A model generated the notes under the pieces. That model was not told the origin of the DNA. It did no database searches and saw only the letters and a list, made by a program, of their open reading frames with translations. Both the position numbers and the translations under genes were made by a program. Below, one piece after another: positions 30,186 to 41,413 of a stretch of 64,000 nt of DNA. The DNA comes from Symsagittifera roscoffensis. Its lineage: Eukaryota > Xenacoelomorpha > Acoela > Convolutidae. The number at the start of each line of letters is the position of its first letter. Within the stretch, counting starts at the first letter, position 1. The DNA is taken from contig NC_087062.1 in assembly GCF_963678635.1 (NCBI RefSeq), forward strand, positions 51,680,028 through 51,744,027. Direction: 5' to 3'.

Positions 30186-30436
30186 CTTTTCCTTTAAGAT
30201 GTATGGTCAGCTCTGAGTTCCTCATGGTATTCCTTCAAAGTTTCGTCAGCGAAATTTTTCCCATACATTCGGCTGTCAAGCTGGCAACTATCCGCTAGTT
30301 GGCTTTTGAACCTTTTGACGGATTTAGCCGATGGAACTAACAAAGCTCCTTGTTGGCCACTAAACCAGTCTGACTGGATCCAGTTGACAAGATCAACCGC
30401 AGACACGCACTGTATTAGACTTGAGGCAGGCATGAT
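30186..30436 (-). pseudogene. Exon M1 of the JmjC-like gene
   Basis: Bounded by GTTAG|ATCATG and AAAAG|GTAATC. Reads SSLIQCVSAVDLVNWIQSDW and LLVPSAKSVKRFKSQ. A TAA occurs just before the donor, so this copy cannot be spliced on in this frame. The following intron is 30102-30185. Confidence 0.45.
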
Positions 30437-30512
30437 CTAACAAAATACCCAAAAAAGATGATCGAAACTTAATTATAACGACTTTGAGATAGTTTTAGGT
30501 TCAGGTGCTTAC

Positions 30513-30919
30513 TTGCGAAAATGTCTTTTTTAGTTTGCCATGGTCAGTTGGAGGTAGCATGTCAATCTGACTGGCACTCGTGCTATGAGAGCTGCCTGAT
30601 ACCACGGCAAAACTCTGTGGTTTTTCCCAAAGAGCTTTTGGTTTCTGTATCCGCACCAGAGGAGGTCGTTCATTTGTTCTCAGGTCAGCTTCAACCAGAC
30701 TATGAAGTGGCGAAATGAAGCCTGGTAGAGGAAAGGGCGAAACGAACTCTGGTACGAGAGAAAGTGGTTCTGGTTCAGACACGCTCCATTCGGTACCTCG
30801 GGAAGTATGATGGGCAACTGGCCGGCAGAAATTGTAGTACCTGGAGCTGAAATTGTAGTACCAACAGTACCTGGAGCACTACCCTTGGAGTTTTTGCCGT
30901 CATTCAGTGAAATAGAGAG
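30513..30919 (-). pseudogene. Exon P1 of the JmjC-like gene, frameshifted
   Basis: From a TTTTAG acceptor (30920) to a GTAAGC donor (30507-30512). The intron to M1 is 30437-30512 (76 bp). Starts with short GTTIS repeats; after LPEVPNG a one-base loss relative to P2 shifts the frame. The remainder, VPEFVSPFPLPGFISPLHSL, is read in another frame. P1 and P2 are broken at different points. Confidence 0.45.
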
Positions 30920-30999
30920 CTAAAACAGTGATTTTGATTTAATTGCATTTTAGTGGATAGACAAATATACTTCGAAAATTAACAAAATCAATACGGCGT

Positions 31000-31335
31000 T
31001 TTTTTGATACATTCAACTGAAATGGTCGTTACGGGTTCCTCATCCTACGACTCCATTTTGCACAAAATCGTCGCCGATTGTTCCTGCTTGTACGCGCTTG
31101 TCGCATTTGGTTGGCTTGGTTACTGCTTGCACCAGGAAGTCGTCACATCATGCGCATTTTTGCACGGCTCATATTTGTTTCCGGGAGATCCTCTTGCTCG
31201 TCGTCTTGATGGTCTTGCTCGGTTTCTGCTGGTTCCCAACGCATTTTTTACGGTTATCCGTCTCGTCGTCTGGCTCTCCGTCATTGTCGTGATACACTCT
31301 AGTTGCGCAGACGTGGATTGAATTTTTTTTGGCTT
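31000..31335 (-). pseudogene. Upstream exon of the JmjC-like gene, acidic then basic, with stops
   Basis: From an AG near 31331 the minus strand reads HVCATRVYHDNDGEPDDETD and then KTIKTTSKRISRKQ before a TGA. The phase fits the upstream exon at 31426-31495. Further Cys residues follow in frame with stops (QKCA, KCDKRVQAG), which might be a degenerate zinc finger; I would not name it. Ends near 31000 without a clear donor. Confidence 0.3.
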
Positions 31336-31425
31336 AGTGCTAAAACAGTTTGAATATGAAATCAAAAAACATTTAGATCGATGGGTTCGCATCCTATTTC
31401 AAAAGCACACATCTTCACTCACTCT

Positions 31426-31495
31426 GATCATCGCCGATTTCATCCTCGCAGATCAAATGATCGCGCTCCTCTGCTTCGCTCTCAATGGTAATTGA
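31426..31495 (-). pseudogene. Possible first recognisable exon of the JmjC-like gene
   Basis: Reads ITIESEAEERDHLICEDEIG and ends at a consensus-like CAGA|GTGAGT donor. Acidic, short, with a stop upstream and no good ATG, so an earlier exon or a lost start is likely. Confidence 0.3.
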
Positions 31496-31536
31496 CACCC
31501 CTCATAAGTGTCCCGCACAAAGTTATAACTTTTCCT

Positions 31537-31598
31537 AGTGGGAGAGAGCAGCTTTCGTTTGAGCCAAGAACTTCGATTGGCTCTTATCCTCTCCCACT
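31537..31598. repeat. Two-tier inverted repeat (62 bp)
   Basis: Outer arms AGTGGGAGAG/CTCTCCCACT and inner arms GAGCCAA/TTGGCTC around a 9-base loop, forming one interrupted hairpin. No gene context. Confidence 0.6.
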
Positions 31599-32075
31599 AT
31601 CCATGTGACAACACAAGTTCTGCAGTTCTGTAGCGAAAACTGAAGCCCTCCGTGCCACAGAACATGCAAGTCAGTTTATTCAGTTTCGCATCCCTCTTCT
31701 CGCATCGCTTTTCAGCAACATGGTGGAGCATGTTGCTTTTTGCGAAAATGGTAGGTACTCTGGAAACGAAAAGAAAACAAAATCTGTCAAGGATTAAAAC
31801 ATGGACAGTTAAATTTTTTCACATTATCGATTTTAATACAAAAATTGGTATGCGGACTATAATTATAAGCTCTCCTTACAATATAAAAGTGATTCATATG
31901 TGAGGTGGGGGAAACTGAAAAAGAGCCAAAAAGTTTTAGTGGAATCCTTAAAATCTTAAGCACTATCTATATCTATTAATTTTTATTACGATGTACATTT
32001 TTTTAAAAAAAACGTATTTCAGGCCACAATAATTGTGATGTACGTTTTTTTCGTTGTTGTAAAAACTTCTTGCAT
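31599..32075. other. Intergenic, nothing recognised except possible SINE tail
   Basis: AT-rich. The part next to 32076 may be the body or tail of the SINE on the minus strand. Confidence 0.4.
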
Positions 32076-32143
32076 AGCCGCGGATTTGATCCAGTGACCT
32101 CAGGTTTGGTAGCCAAATTCTTTACCTCCAGGCCATCAGGGCC
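32076..32143 (-). repeat. tRNA-derived SINE head (or tRNA pseudogene)
   Basis: On the minus strand a tRNA-like segment starts GGCCCTGA, has an A-box-like TGGCCTGGAGGTA (32123-32135) and a B-box-like GGATCAAATCC (32082-32092), with about 30 bases between them. The B box departs from GGTTCGANTCC at two bases. I could not fold a full cloverleaf, so a SINE promoter head is likelier than a working tRNA gene. Confidence 0.5.
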
Positions 32144-32839
32144 GTTAATATTCAAAGATAAACTGAAAGCTAAGCACAGTCGTCTTTTGCAAAAAAATCA
32201 GTCAAAGAGGTTATCTGAGATGCAAAACATTTTTTTTTCCCTCGAAATCATTTATTACCCATTTTATGAAAAAATGACACTTGAAGAAAAACGTTAAGAT
32301 TGACGATAAACTTACTTTTGCATTCGAAGCCAGTCATATATCGGATTGATCGGTAATGGATAGAGGACATCAAATCTAAAATAAAACCGAATTAGATCTG
32401 AAAATAATTTTAAATTAAATTGATATGATCAATCGCGGTTTTTCAATACTAAAAATTTAATTTCTTTCCAATAATACTATTTTAAAATAAAATTTTTGAT
32501 GGCATATTCGTTACAAGGGACCATAAAGGGGAGAAAATAATTGGATGCGAAACCGCGGTTTTGGATCTTGTTGTTTTTTACCCTCTGGTAACTTTGTAAC
32601 GACACGGGTCGCCCAACATAGTGGGTGCAACCCGGGGAATATCACCGTATAAAGATATATCCCCCTAGTATGTCCCCACGAATTTTGTACCTTGTTAACT
32701 CCCCCCCCTATTATTCCCCCACGAATTTTGTACCTTGTCAACTACCCCCCATTGCAATAGGGGGGAAATAGTTAACAAGATCCCCGGTTATTATCCCCCT
32801 AAATCGATTGAGGAATTTGTTCGGTTGATGTATTGGTTA
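32144..32839. other. Intergenic, with C-rich inverted and direct repeats at 32660-32800
   Basis: CCCCCACGAATTTTGTACCTTGT occurs twice in direct orientation (near 32675 and 32718) next to C7-C9 runs, followed by G runs and AGTTAACAAG in inverse orientation, so the block can fold on itself. No gene seen. Confidence 0.4.
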
Positions 32840-33430
32840 TTACCAGTATTTGGGATTGCCAATATTTGGGATTGCCAATATTTGGGATTTTGCAAAACTG
32901 CAACAAACTATCGATTGCCAGTATTTGGGATTTTGCAGAACTGCAACGAACTATAATCAGTATTTGGGATTTTGCAGAACTTTTTGTTAGCAATTGGGAT
33001 TTTGGCAGTATTCAGAATTTTGCAACTGCAAAAAACTTATCAGTTATTTATTGAGATTTTCTCATTGAATTAAAAATTGCACTATAAATTGAAACGAAAT
33101 TGGAACGAACTGATCAGTATTTGAGATTGATTTGAACTGCAACCAGAACTGTTGAGATTTTGGAAAACTAGAACAAACTGTTTCAGTTTTTGGGAGGGAC
33201 AATTACACTACGCGGCGCCAATACACATCCCTCTCCGTCGAGATTTGAGATTTTCAGAATTTGGGATAGACTGCAGGGTGCCATTACCCATTCCTCTCCG
33301 TCGAGATTTGAGACTTTTTGACTATTTCAGTATTTGGGATGAGAAATAGACTGAACGGCGCCATTAACTCCTGTCAGTTTTGAGATTCTACAAAACTGAA
33401 CGAACTATTTACGTATTTGGAGTGGGTAAT
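32840..33430. repeat. Degenerate tandem repeat of TATTTGGGATTTTGCAAAACTGCAAC units
   Basis: Six or more copies of 20-45 bp at 32840-33060, looser copies to 33430 including a doubled ATTCCTCTCCGTCGAGATTTGAGA segment. Open frames here are translations of the repeat. Confidence 0.7.
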
Positions 33431-33544
33431 AAAACTAAACGGCTACATATACAATTCAGAAACGATGATATAATTAGTTTTTTTTACTGGAAAAAATATT
33501 TTAGAAGGTGAAATATTTCAAGAAAGCAAAATAACAGGAAAAAT

Positions 33545-34015
33545 GAGGAGCGAGTATGAGGAGCGTATGATAATCACAAATTATGAAGTCTAACACTCAA
33601 AAACTCAATTAATCAAACTCAAGAAACACTAATTGGTGACTCTTTTAGTTGACGGCTTGGAAAGCATCGAAAGAATTATGACTCTAGTTGAGTATGAAGT
33701 CTATCCGCTGGCTTCGAAGCTTAACCCAAGTTTGGCCAAGTCGGTTAGGCCAAATTAAAAATCACAGGAAAAAAGGGTATAATATAGAATTACAAGGTAT
33801 AGTTAAATGGGTATTTCAAGAACTATTGATCTCCTCCGATTACCATAACCATTTGAGGAGCGTATGATAAACACGGATTATGAAATCTAAAAACTTGAAA
33901 ATCAATAATTCAAATTCAAGAAACAATTAATGACTCTTTTGGTTGACGGTTTAAAAAGTATCGAAACGATTATGACGCTATGAAGCTTAACCCAAGTTTA
34001 GCCAAGCCGCTTGAG
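33545..34015. repeat. Duplicated segment, two copies about 300 bp apart
   Basis: GAGGAGCGTATGATAA through GACTCTTTTGGTTGACGG to GCTTAACCCAAGTTTGGCCAAG occurs at about 33553-33750 and 33855-34010. The second copy runs into the reading frame of the next pseudogene. Confidence 0.65.
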
Positions 34016-36472
34016 ACAAAGAAGTGGCAAACGACAAACAAATATCGAACAGTGCAAAGACTAGTTTCAGAAATGGTCGATGGAACTACATTGGAAGTTG
34101 ACGATCTTGTACGAAAAAAAAGCAATACCAAGGCAACGCAGTCATTCGATTGCAGTAGCAGAAGGAATCATGCAGATGCTAATTCTACGGGACTTAAAGG
34201 AAATACCGTGGAAAAAAAACGGAGGAACCGGTCAAGTTTCTCTTTTCAGAAACAGTGCTACCCAAATACTCACCTTTTAGTGTTATAAACTATCAGAACT
34301 GATCGACACCGCCCTTAGAACAGTTAGGAACCTCATCAGGAACCCCGATATCAACAGAATTAGCAATCTCACAACCATTAGCTCTTCCATCACCCTCAGA
34401 ACCATCAAGAAGTTCAGCAACCGCATCCTTATACCGGCACGATCATATTCAACTTTCGAAGCATGTGATTCCTCGCAAGTCTACTTGGAAGAGAGCACTG
34501 GAGAAATTACAACAATGGCGCACTCCAAAAGGATCCGAAAGATTCTGGCGCCAAGTTCTGTTTTATGTTCGATGCCACAGAATTAGCCTCCAAGGACTAA
34601 TGGAAGTAGCTGAAAAGGACTTCCAGAGAATAAAACGCGGTAAAGGTAGTCGCAAAAAATGTAGATTCACTTTTTCGACCCATTTTATGACTACCCGCTT
34701 TTTTAAGAAACCGGGATTTTCGGAAGATTTCAAGTACGATTTCGCTAAGGCGACAAAAACTGGAAACGTTGGCAATATTATCAACACTATTCGATCTCGG
34801 CTTCAAGTTACAGGCTTCAAGTCCTTTCTTCCTTCTCCTAGACACATTTGTCGAAAAACCGCCGAAATAGTAGTTCACTTTACAATCTTCTGTAAGCCCG
34901 AGAAAACCTTTTCTGGATTTGGAAGTGACCTAGTTTCTTGCGTCGAAGCAGATGCGTTTCTTTCACTGAAAACCACGGAGCTTCAAGGATATCTGGTGAG
35001 AAAGCTGTGTGATTGGTGGTATGGAGGTTACCAGGCTCGCGTTCAGGCTCCTCGAAGTCGACATTATTGTACAGTCGACTCTCAGCGTTTTCTGTTTGCA
35101 GGTAAGTCAGTTTTGTTTTAGATAATTTTTATTTTATTTATTCTAGAAAAAAATCTCTCAGGATTATTAGTATCGGCATTGATTATGTTATTATAGTCAA
35201 TATGGTTAACTTTATTTGCTCTTTAACTAACTTAGGCACTTTGGCTCCACGCAGTAATGTATCATCCAAAAGTAAATATTGTCAAATGGAGCAGAGCGCG
35301 TACAGACAAAAGCAAATGTTTCTGCGTACAAACAAAAACCAATGTGCAATTTAAAAGCAAATAGTTAATCATTGTAAATGACATCCAGAACCAAGTCTTA
35401 AAGCACTGAGAACTCAAGTTTGTGAATGTACCCCTTTGATTATTTTATCAGTATTCGGAATGATCTTATCTTTTGGAGCCAGGTAGAAATTCAACAACGA
35501 AAGTCATATCTGCTCAAATTCAAATCGGATCTGTCCATGCCTGCAAAATTGGATATGTTGTTTTTTCCTTACTTAATCGACAAATGTTTCAGAGTACCGT
35601 GGAAAAAACAGCAGATACGCTATGGAGCAGACCGTTAGTCCCACCACAGCAGGCGAACAAGAATCGGGTTGGTTGTACAGCCAAACAATTTCCCTAAGAC
35701 AGTTAGAAGAAAGCTGATCTATAGTGGCGATTCACCTTTTTTGTTGCGGCTGGTTAATTGTGTCCATAATGAGCAGTCATCTGATACAGTCTCGTGGCTC
35801 CCACTGTCTGTGTCAAATAACACTACAGACTTTCGTCCACTAACTTGCGAGCCAGAGACTGGTAAAAGAACTGAACTCAAGGTGCCATTTCGGAAAGAGT
35901 TACCCAAGACGTCACTGGTCAGCATCGAAGACATTCGATGCGTTTGTCCATATACCACACACATGAATACACGATGTGTGGAAATAGATTTTCGTAAAAT
36001 GGCACAAAAAAAACGATAATATGCATCCTCACAAAAAGTTTGCCATTCAGCGCTTTGAGGAAAATTTGACCAAACGGGGGGCCAAAAAGCCATTTTTTCA
36101 TTTCACCACTGTCTTGATAGGAGGAACAGACAAAGGTGGCAAAGTGGGCGCAGTCTCTCTTTCTGGAATCTGTGCGCTGATTGTCATCGCTGACAAGGAA
36201 GAACTGAAAAAGGCTAGCCCAGAAACTGAAGATTTTTTTGAAGGAGTATGGAAAAATGAAGTTGTTGTTCGCCCCAAAGAAATTACAGATACGTACGTTA
36301 AGTCTGTAAAAGTGCTACAAGCCATCTACCCGAGTCTAGTAGTCTCAAAAGTTCCTGGATAAAGCCTCGGGTGCATCACCACCGAAGATGCCAGCGAACT
36401 TTTGAGAAAGAGCTTGAATGAATGCACAAAATTACTGAGAGCCAGAGGTGATTTTAACTCTTCAGAGTACGA
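33980..36472 (+). pseudogene. Decayed multi-exon gene of unknown family (GGTDKGG motif)
   Basis: Coding-like stretches in changing frames: RTVQRLVSEMVDGTTLEVDD (about 34045), then from about 34310 a long frame through KHVIPRKSTWKRALEKLQQW and INTIRSRLQVTGFKSFLPSP to SQRFLFAG at a perfect CAG|GTAAGT donor (35101/35102). An acceptor at 35482 continues in phase (SVHACKIGYVVFSLLNRQ). Frameshifts near 35660 and in an A run near 36008 lead to FHFTTVLIGGTDKGGKVG, then a TAA at 36360-36362 and NSSEYEKWAYL. The GG(T)DKGG word recalls an uncharacterised protein family expanded in invertebrate genomes and possibly transposon-borne; this is memory, not a match. Stops and shifts make this a pseudogene. 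Confidence 0.5.
35102..35482 (+). other. Probable intron of the unknown decayed gene
   Basis: Donor GTAAGT, acceptor GGAGCCAG. Both flanking frames are open and join in phase 1. Confidence 0.45.
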
Positions 36473-36480
36473 AAAGTGGG

Positions 36481-36618
36481 CTTATCTTTGAAGAACAAGG
36501 ATTCAACACCTACAAACTAAAATTACACCTAGAGCCACAGCTTGGGGTGCTTATCTTTGAAGAACAAGGATTGATCCCCTACAAACAAAAATTACTCCTA
36601 GAGTCACAGCGTGTGGTG
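36481..36618 (+). repeat. Tandem duplication, 2 x 69 bp
   Basis: CTTATCTTTGAAGAACAAGG starts each unit (36481 and 36550); units differ at about ten bases. It lies immediately after the last recognisable block of the decayed gene. Confidence 0.85.
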
Positions 36619-38204
36619 AGCAATTTTGTACGAGGTCCCTAGGAACATTTGTGCGAAGCTCTCGAAAAGTTCAACCACCATGCAAACAAGTATTTCTAAA
36701 GAAGGATAATGCGAAGCGGAGGAAGATTGCATAACCAAGACCCATTGTTCCTCGAAATGCTTTTTTTTTCATTCTGCAAGTTCATCAAACCCGGCAATTG
36801 CACACGTTGTTTTCTAAACAATGCGGGAGACGTCCAAAGAGGAACCAATCCTATCCCGTCGTATCTACAATTATGTCAAAAAAGTCTAGATTTTCCGAAA
36901 AATGCCATCGGTGAAAAGCGTCCATCTAGTCTGCAGCTTTCTGTTAGCGATTTTATCTGTTGGGTACGTTCGCATATACAGCGGAGGCAGTTGCGGGAAA
37001 GAAATCAAAAGCGAATCTAACACCACCAGCTATGGTGGAAAAATAGATCCACGATTTAGGAGATATTTTTCTAACCAGAGACAATGCTCAAATCACTCTT
37101 CGGGGACATTCCAACGAGTCAACAACTGATTTGGAATCTAATAATTCAGACTTGGGCAGGAACCAAATGCGAGACATCTTACCAGCTACAACCGGGAAGT
37201 AATTTATCAGCTATTCACGTCAAGGATAAGCGACAACTTTTGATAGAGTAATGTCAAACTGGTGGTTGAAGTAAGGTTTCTGCAATCGTGGCTCTAACGA
37301 AACCTTGAGCTGAAAAATCGCCACAGCCTCCAAATACTGAGACCCAAGTAACCCAATGGTGTTGCTGAACAAACTCAAATCACATAGCGGAGAGCTAAGC
37401 TTCCTTGGAAGAAAATTTTTAGCTTGACGGAGGATGCTGACCTCACAACAGCACAACAAAACGAGAGATCAAATTTGACAAGACCAGTGTTAAAACGACG
37501 TTCAAGTAATCCACGCTAGTGGTATGCTCTACATATCCCGTCGGGGCCCAATAACGCTGGACGAGGGACGAGACCAAACGGCAAAGAACCGAAACAAACG
37601 GAAACAGAGTTAAGGAGGCTACCGCCAACAACAACAACCATAGGCAACGTATAGGAGCCATATGACCATGAGGGCTAGTTTTTGGCCATTGGAAACGGTT
37701 ACGTGAACAAAAATTTTATGGTCACGTCGGCTAGTCTTCAATTAACAAAGTAGGATGTTGTTAACTATTTACCCCGAATTGAAATAGGGATGCGACAAAA
37801 TGAATTTCTGAGTATCAAATCATCGCAACAAAATGCAATCTGGTATTATATAGGTATAGATTCGTTAAAAGCTATACCAGAGGAGGGATAATAAATAACG
37901 ATATCCACATTAATACACGAGGAAAACTTTTCGGGGTACAAGAATGATAGTTGGGTCTTTAAAAATCAAGATCATTAAGAAGCCAAAATGTGTATTTTGT
38001 TAGTTGTAAGCCGATTCTGCAGCAAGAACGCGTTTTAGCTTATAGGCTTTCCAATCGAAAGCATGCTGACTACAGCTTTATATGTTTTACTTGTTTCTGC
38101 GGAGCTCATTTATAAATTTCGTTGACCTTACTATCATACTCGTACCGTTTTCGGGCGACAATGAGTCTGGGTGGCTCTCAGATGAGACCCTCGGCGTTAT
38201 GCCG
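36619..38204. other. Decayed coding-like sequence then intergenic; nothing named
   Basis: To about 37660 base composition stays coding-like and short frames occur on both strands, but none carries a motif I recognise. From 37680 the sequence is ordinary AT-rich DNA. Confidence 0.35.
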
Positions 38205-39000
38205 GTGAGTTTTCAGCTCTGGAACAGGTGATGGGGACTCCAGTAGCTGTTTTATATAATCTCAATTAATTTTTACTATTAATTATTGTATTCGAGCGCG
38301 ACAATTTGTTTTTATTAATTCCACAAACTGTGAGCGGATTCCGCACTTCGTAATTGAGATATCAGAAATAACCAGCTTGAACAATGTCTTGCTCTAAAAA
38401 ACGAATGGGGAAATTACCATAAAATACTTAACCATTATCGCTGGAATTCACGAACAAATTTTTTAATCAAAACTTAACTGAATTCGAGAAGATAACCAAT
38501 TAGAAATCATAAAACATTTGATTGAAACGGCCCTTTTGATTTGTAAATCCGCAATTTGATAACAACGCAGCCTTGAGCAATGATTATAGCTAGATTCTAC
38601 GATTGCGAAAATTACGAAAAAATGCTTAACCCTTGTCAGTGGAACCCACGAACGAATCTTAACTCATTATTTAACAAAATTCGGGGATATTAGCTTTAAG
38701 ATGTTCAATAAACTTAAACATTTGGTTAAAAATGGCCATTTTGAGTTTTAAATTTAGTTTTTTCTAAATGTTCATAAATAGTTATTGACATATCCCAGCA
38801 AATGTTTGTAGTCGTGTCAAAACAGTCACACCCGCGGTATAACGCAACCAATTCAAACTGTCAAACCAAACATTTTGATTAGTTCAAATTGCTATTTAAA
38901 AACGCCTAAGGATAGAAAAAACTAACAACGTTGTTGATTATGGTTTAGTTCGGCTAAACATTTTTTTTTGTGAATCAATCTGTTATTGTAAGAACTGAAT
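38205..39000 (+). repeat. Dispersed repeat, copy left of element C
   Basis: Matches 63220-64000 in the same orientation, with roughly one difference in ten: CTCTGGAACAG, AATTCCACAAACTGTGAGCGGA, AATGATTATAGCTAGATT and GGATAGAAAAAACTAACAACG are shared. An internal partial duplication (ACGAACAAATTT to CATTTGATTGAAACGGC) is visible. Related words occur in the minisatellite at 24450-24960. Confidence 0.75.
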
Positions 39001-39527
39001 CCATTTTCATTAGGATAAATTAACTGTCACAACTAACCATAGTTTTAAATTTAAAACTGAGGGATACAGCGAAACATTTCGTAAACGCCTTAGAAAATAA
39101 ATGCGAAATGATTCGTTGCAATCATAGATTCAAATTTTACCCAATTTTTTCTTGAGTGAACACTGAACTAAAAATAACAAAGATTTAGTAAATTAATCAA
39201 CGCCTAAACGAAAAACAATCCATATGTGTCAAACGTCAAAATCAGAGCCTATGCCGAAGTTTAATGTCATCTTGCACAATGAATCCCTATGGAAATGCAC
39301 ATTCAACCTCGTGGTGGATGATGGTTGAGGTTATGGTTTACGTTTATTGCAAAATTTTTTACAATCCAGCTAATATCTACAGATCCATTTTCTATTAACT
39401 AGCACGGTCGAAGAAAAACTAGATCAATTCTTCCTTAACCACGGTTGCTGAACAAACTTACGCTTTAGCTGGTTTATTGTGAGTTTTTGTCGGTTTTAGT
39501 AGTCTTAGTGGCTATACTTATGATAAG
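39001..39527. other. Left flank of element C, no gene seen
   Basis: Ordinary AT-rich sequence, ending in the GTAA that also follows element C. Confidence 0.45.
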
Positions 39528-39531
39528 GTAA
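39528..39531. other. Target-site duplication GTAA, left of element C
   Basis: GTAA directly before the LTR start; the same GTAA follows the other LTR at 62934-62937. Four bases is a usual length for Gypsy integrases. Confidence 0.6.
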
Positions 39532-39867
39532 TGAGTTTAGATGGGAGGTAAACCCTCTGCTGGTCACGCTATTTTTTTCGGCCGGATAGATTCGTGCAAC
39601 TTCTTAGTCTAATACCGATCTTGATCTTACTCTTAATCTCTTAATCTCAATAGATCTAGAGTATAATGGTTTTGTTATGAGTCGGTCTCTTGGAGAAAGC
39701 AACTAAGTTGTAAGTTAAATTCAAATTGCTCTGGTACTGAAGTTACAAGTAATTTCAGCACTTACAAATAAGTGGGTTGTTAGTTTGATGGAGTGTGATT
39801 TTATAGGGATAAAATATGTAATTTATAACCAATAATATTATATATATATAGTTTGGATCTGTTTTCA
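39532..39867 (-). repeat. 3' LTR of element C (336 bp)
   Basis: TGAGTTTAGATGG...CTGTTTTCA. The palindrome is degraded (GTACTGAAGTTAC against GTAATTTCAGCAC). Contains a short TA run. Lacks about 40 bp present in the 5' LTR. Confidence 0.85.
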
Positions 39868-41413
39868 CCTATCTGGGGTTTACAGAGTTTTTGTTCTATT
39901 GACTTCTATCTGTAATGGAGGATGGATGATGATCGTTTGTATGTCGCGAGCATCATTTCTATTCCGTTCTTGGAGGTGAAACCTCCTGGAAGCTGGAATC
40001 GTAGAAGTGGTTCTGTCATTCGACAATGACTGTGACCACCAACGAAATCAATCTGATTTCCAAATGGTTTGTTATGATCGTTTGTTCTTGATCGGTGTGG
40101 AGACCTGTGCTTCAATCTGGTTTGGGAATGGCGTGAAGATCGTGTTTGGAGGAAATGTCCTGTAACTCGGATCTGTACGTATACTTGAACATCGAGGTGG
40201 TCATTGGTCTGTTTCAATGAAGTCCTTTGCTTCGGAGTCAAGTCGTACTTCAAATCTTTTGAGTTGTGGTTGTGAGCAGCATATCGGTTGTGTTCAACCA
40301 TTCTGCGGGTTGTGTGTGATGAGGTCGTCTTGATGCTCGTCTTCGTTGATTGTGTATGATCTATATTGATGCAATATATAATTTACATAAATAAATGTTT
40401 AGTTGGTCCTTCTATTTAGTAATGATTTTTTATTAGTTTTTATCGCAAAAAATTTTTTTAGTTCAGTGATTTTAAAAGAGTTACTCACACTTGAGTACCT
40501 CTTGTCAAAAATAAGGAGTGTGTCACAAAGCGTGTGTTCTAGCGCGGTGGGTTATGCCGGCTCTTAAGCATGCTCAGGACGTCCTCTTCTGGTGGGTTAG
40601 GCCAGGGTTGAGGGTATGGTTGCATGCTGGGTTTTTATGGGGTCCTGTTTTGTGTTAACATTTTATGTCATGTTTGTTACAGGTTTTTTCCTTTTGTTGT
40701 TTTGGTTGTATCCTTTTCTCAAAAATCTAATTGTTTGGTTTGTGTTTGTCTTTCGACTTTTTAGTGTTTTTTTTTAGTTTTATCAATAGTCTTCAAAAGA
40801 ATAAATTATCGGGTTCTTTTAGCTGGTTTAATCCGGTTTGTGTACCGTGGGTTTTCTTTTCTTAGTCATGCTGTTAGTTTGTGGTTTATGGTGTTTAGTA
40901 AGCTGCGTTGGTTAGTTGGGGTTTTCATATAACTCCTTTCCAACCGGGTTAAAAAAAGTTGGAAACTTGTTAGTATTAGTTTGAGTTGTTGTTAGCGAAA
41001 GTTAAAACTTGAAATCACTATTTTAAACAATTTGTCGTGGGCGAGCCTTGCGATTATGGATAGAATTTGTGTGCGAGTGAATTTGGTCTTTAAAAGGTTA
41101 GTACTGCTTGCATTTGTATAGATTTACTACTGCAGATTTTAAATTTACTGCTTTGTGGGTATTGAAATTATTATTTTTTTTTTCTTGTATTTAGATTTAC
41201 TAAAAGAATTTATAGATTACTTTACTACTGTGGAGAAGAAATTTACTGCATCATTCATTGCGGTTTGTTAATAAAAATTTGTAATTTTTATTTTGTTTTT
41301 CTGTTTGTAGATGATCGTGATCTAAAGACTAAAGAAAAAGAAAAAACATTTGATAAGAAATGGTTAGTTTGTTTTGAATTTATTAGTTTTTAAATTATTT
41401 AGTTTATACTTAA
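39868..41413 (-). other. 3' noncoding region of element C
   Basis: Equivalent to 3976-5561 of B. The AGTAAA-type motif cluster is at about 41100-41255. A 131-codon minus-strand frame (39906-40301, starting MVEHNRYAAHNHNSKDLKYD) is open only in C; in A and B the same stretch has stops, so I do not call it a gene with confidence. Confidence 0.55.

Noticed and set aside
32735-33054. Plus-strand frames rich in SIWDFAEL
   Set aside because: Translations of the TATTTGGGATTTTGCA tandem repeat.
37220-37459. 79-codon minus-strand frame
   Set aside because: Reads smoothly but has no recognisable motif or neighbours, and overlapping plus-strand sequence is equally coding-like.
39906-40301. 131-codon minus-strand frame in the 3' region of C
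   Set aside because: Sense orientation, but A and B have several stops in the equivalent frame, so conservation is not shown.
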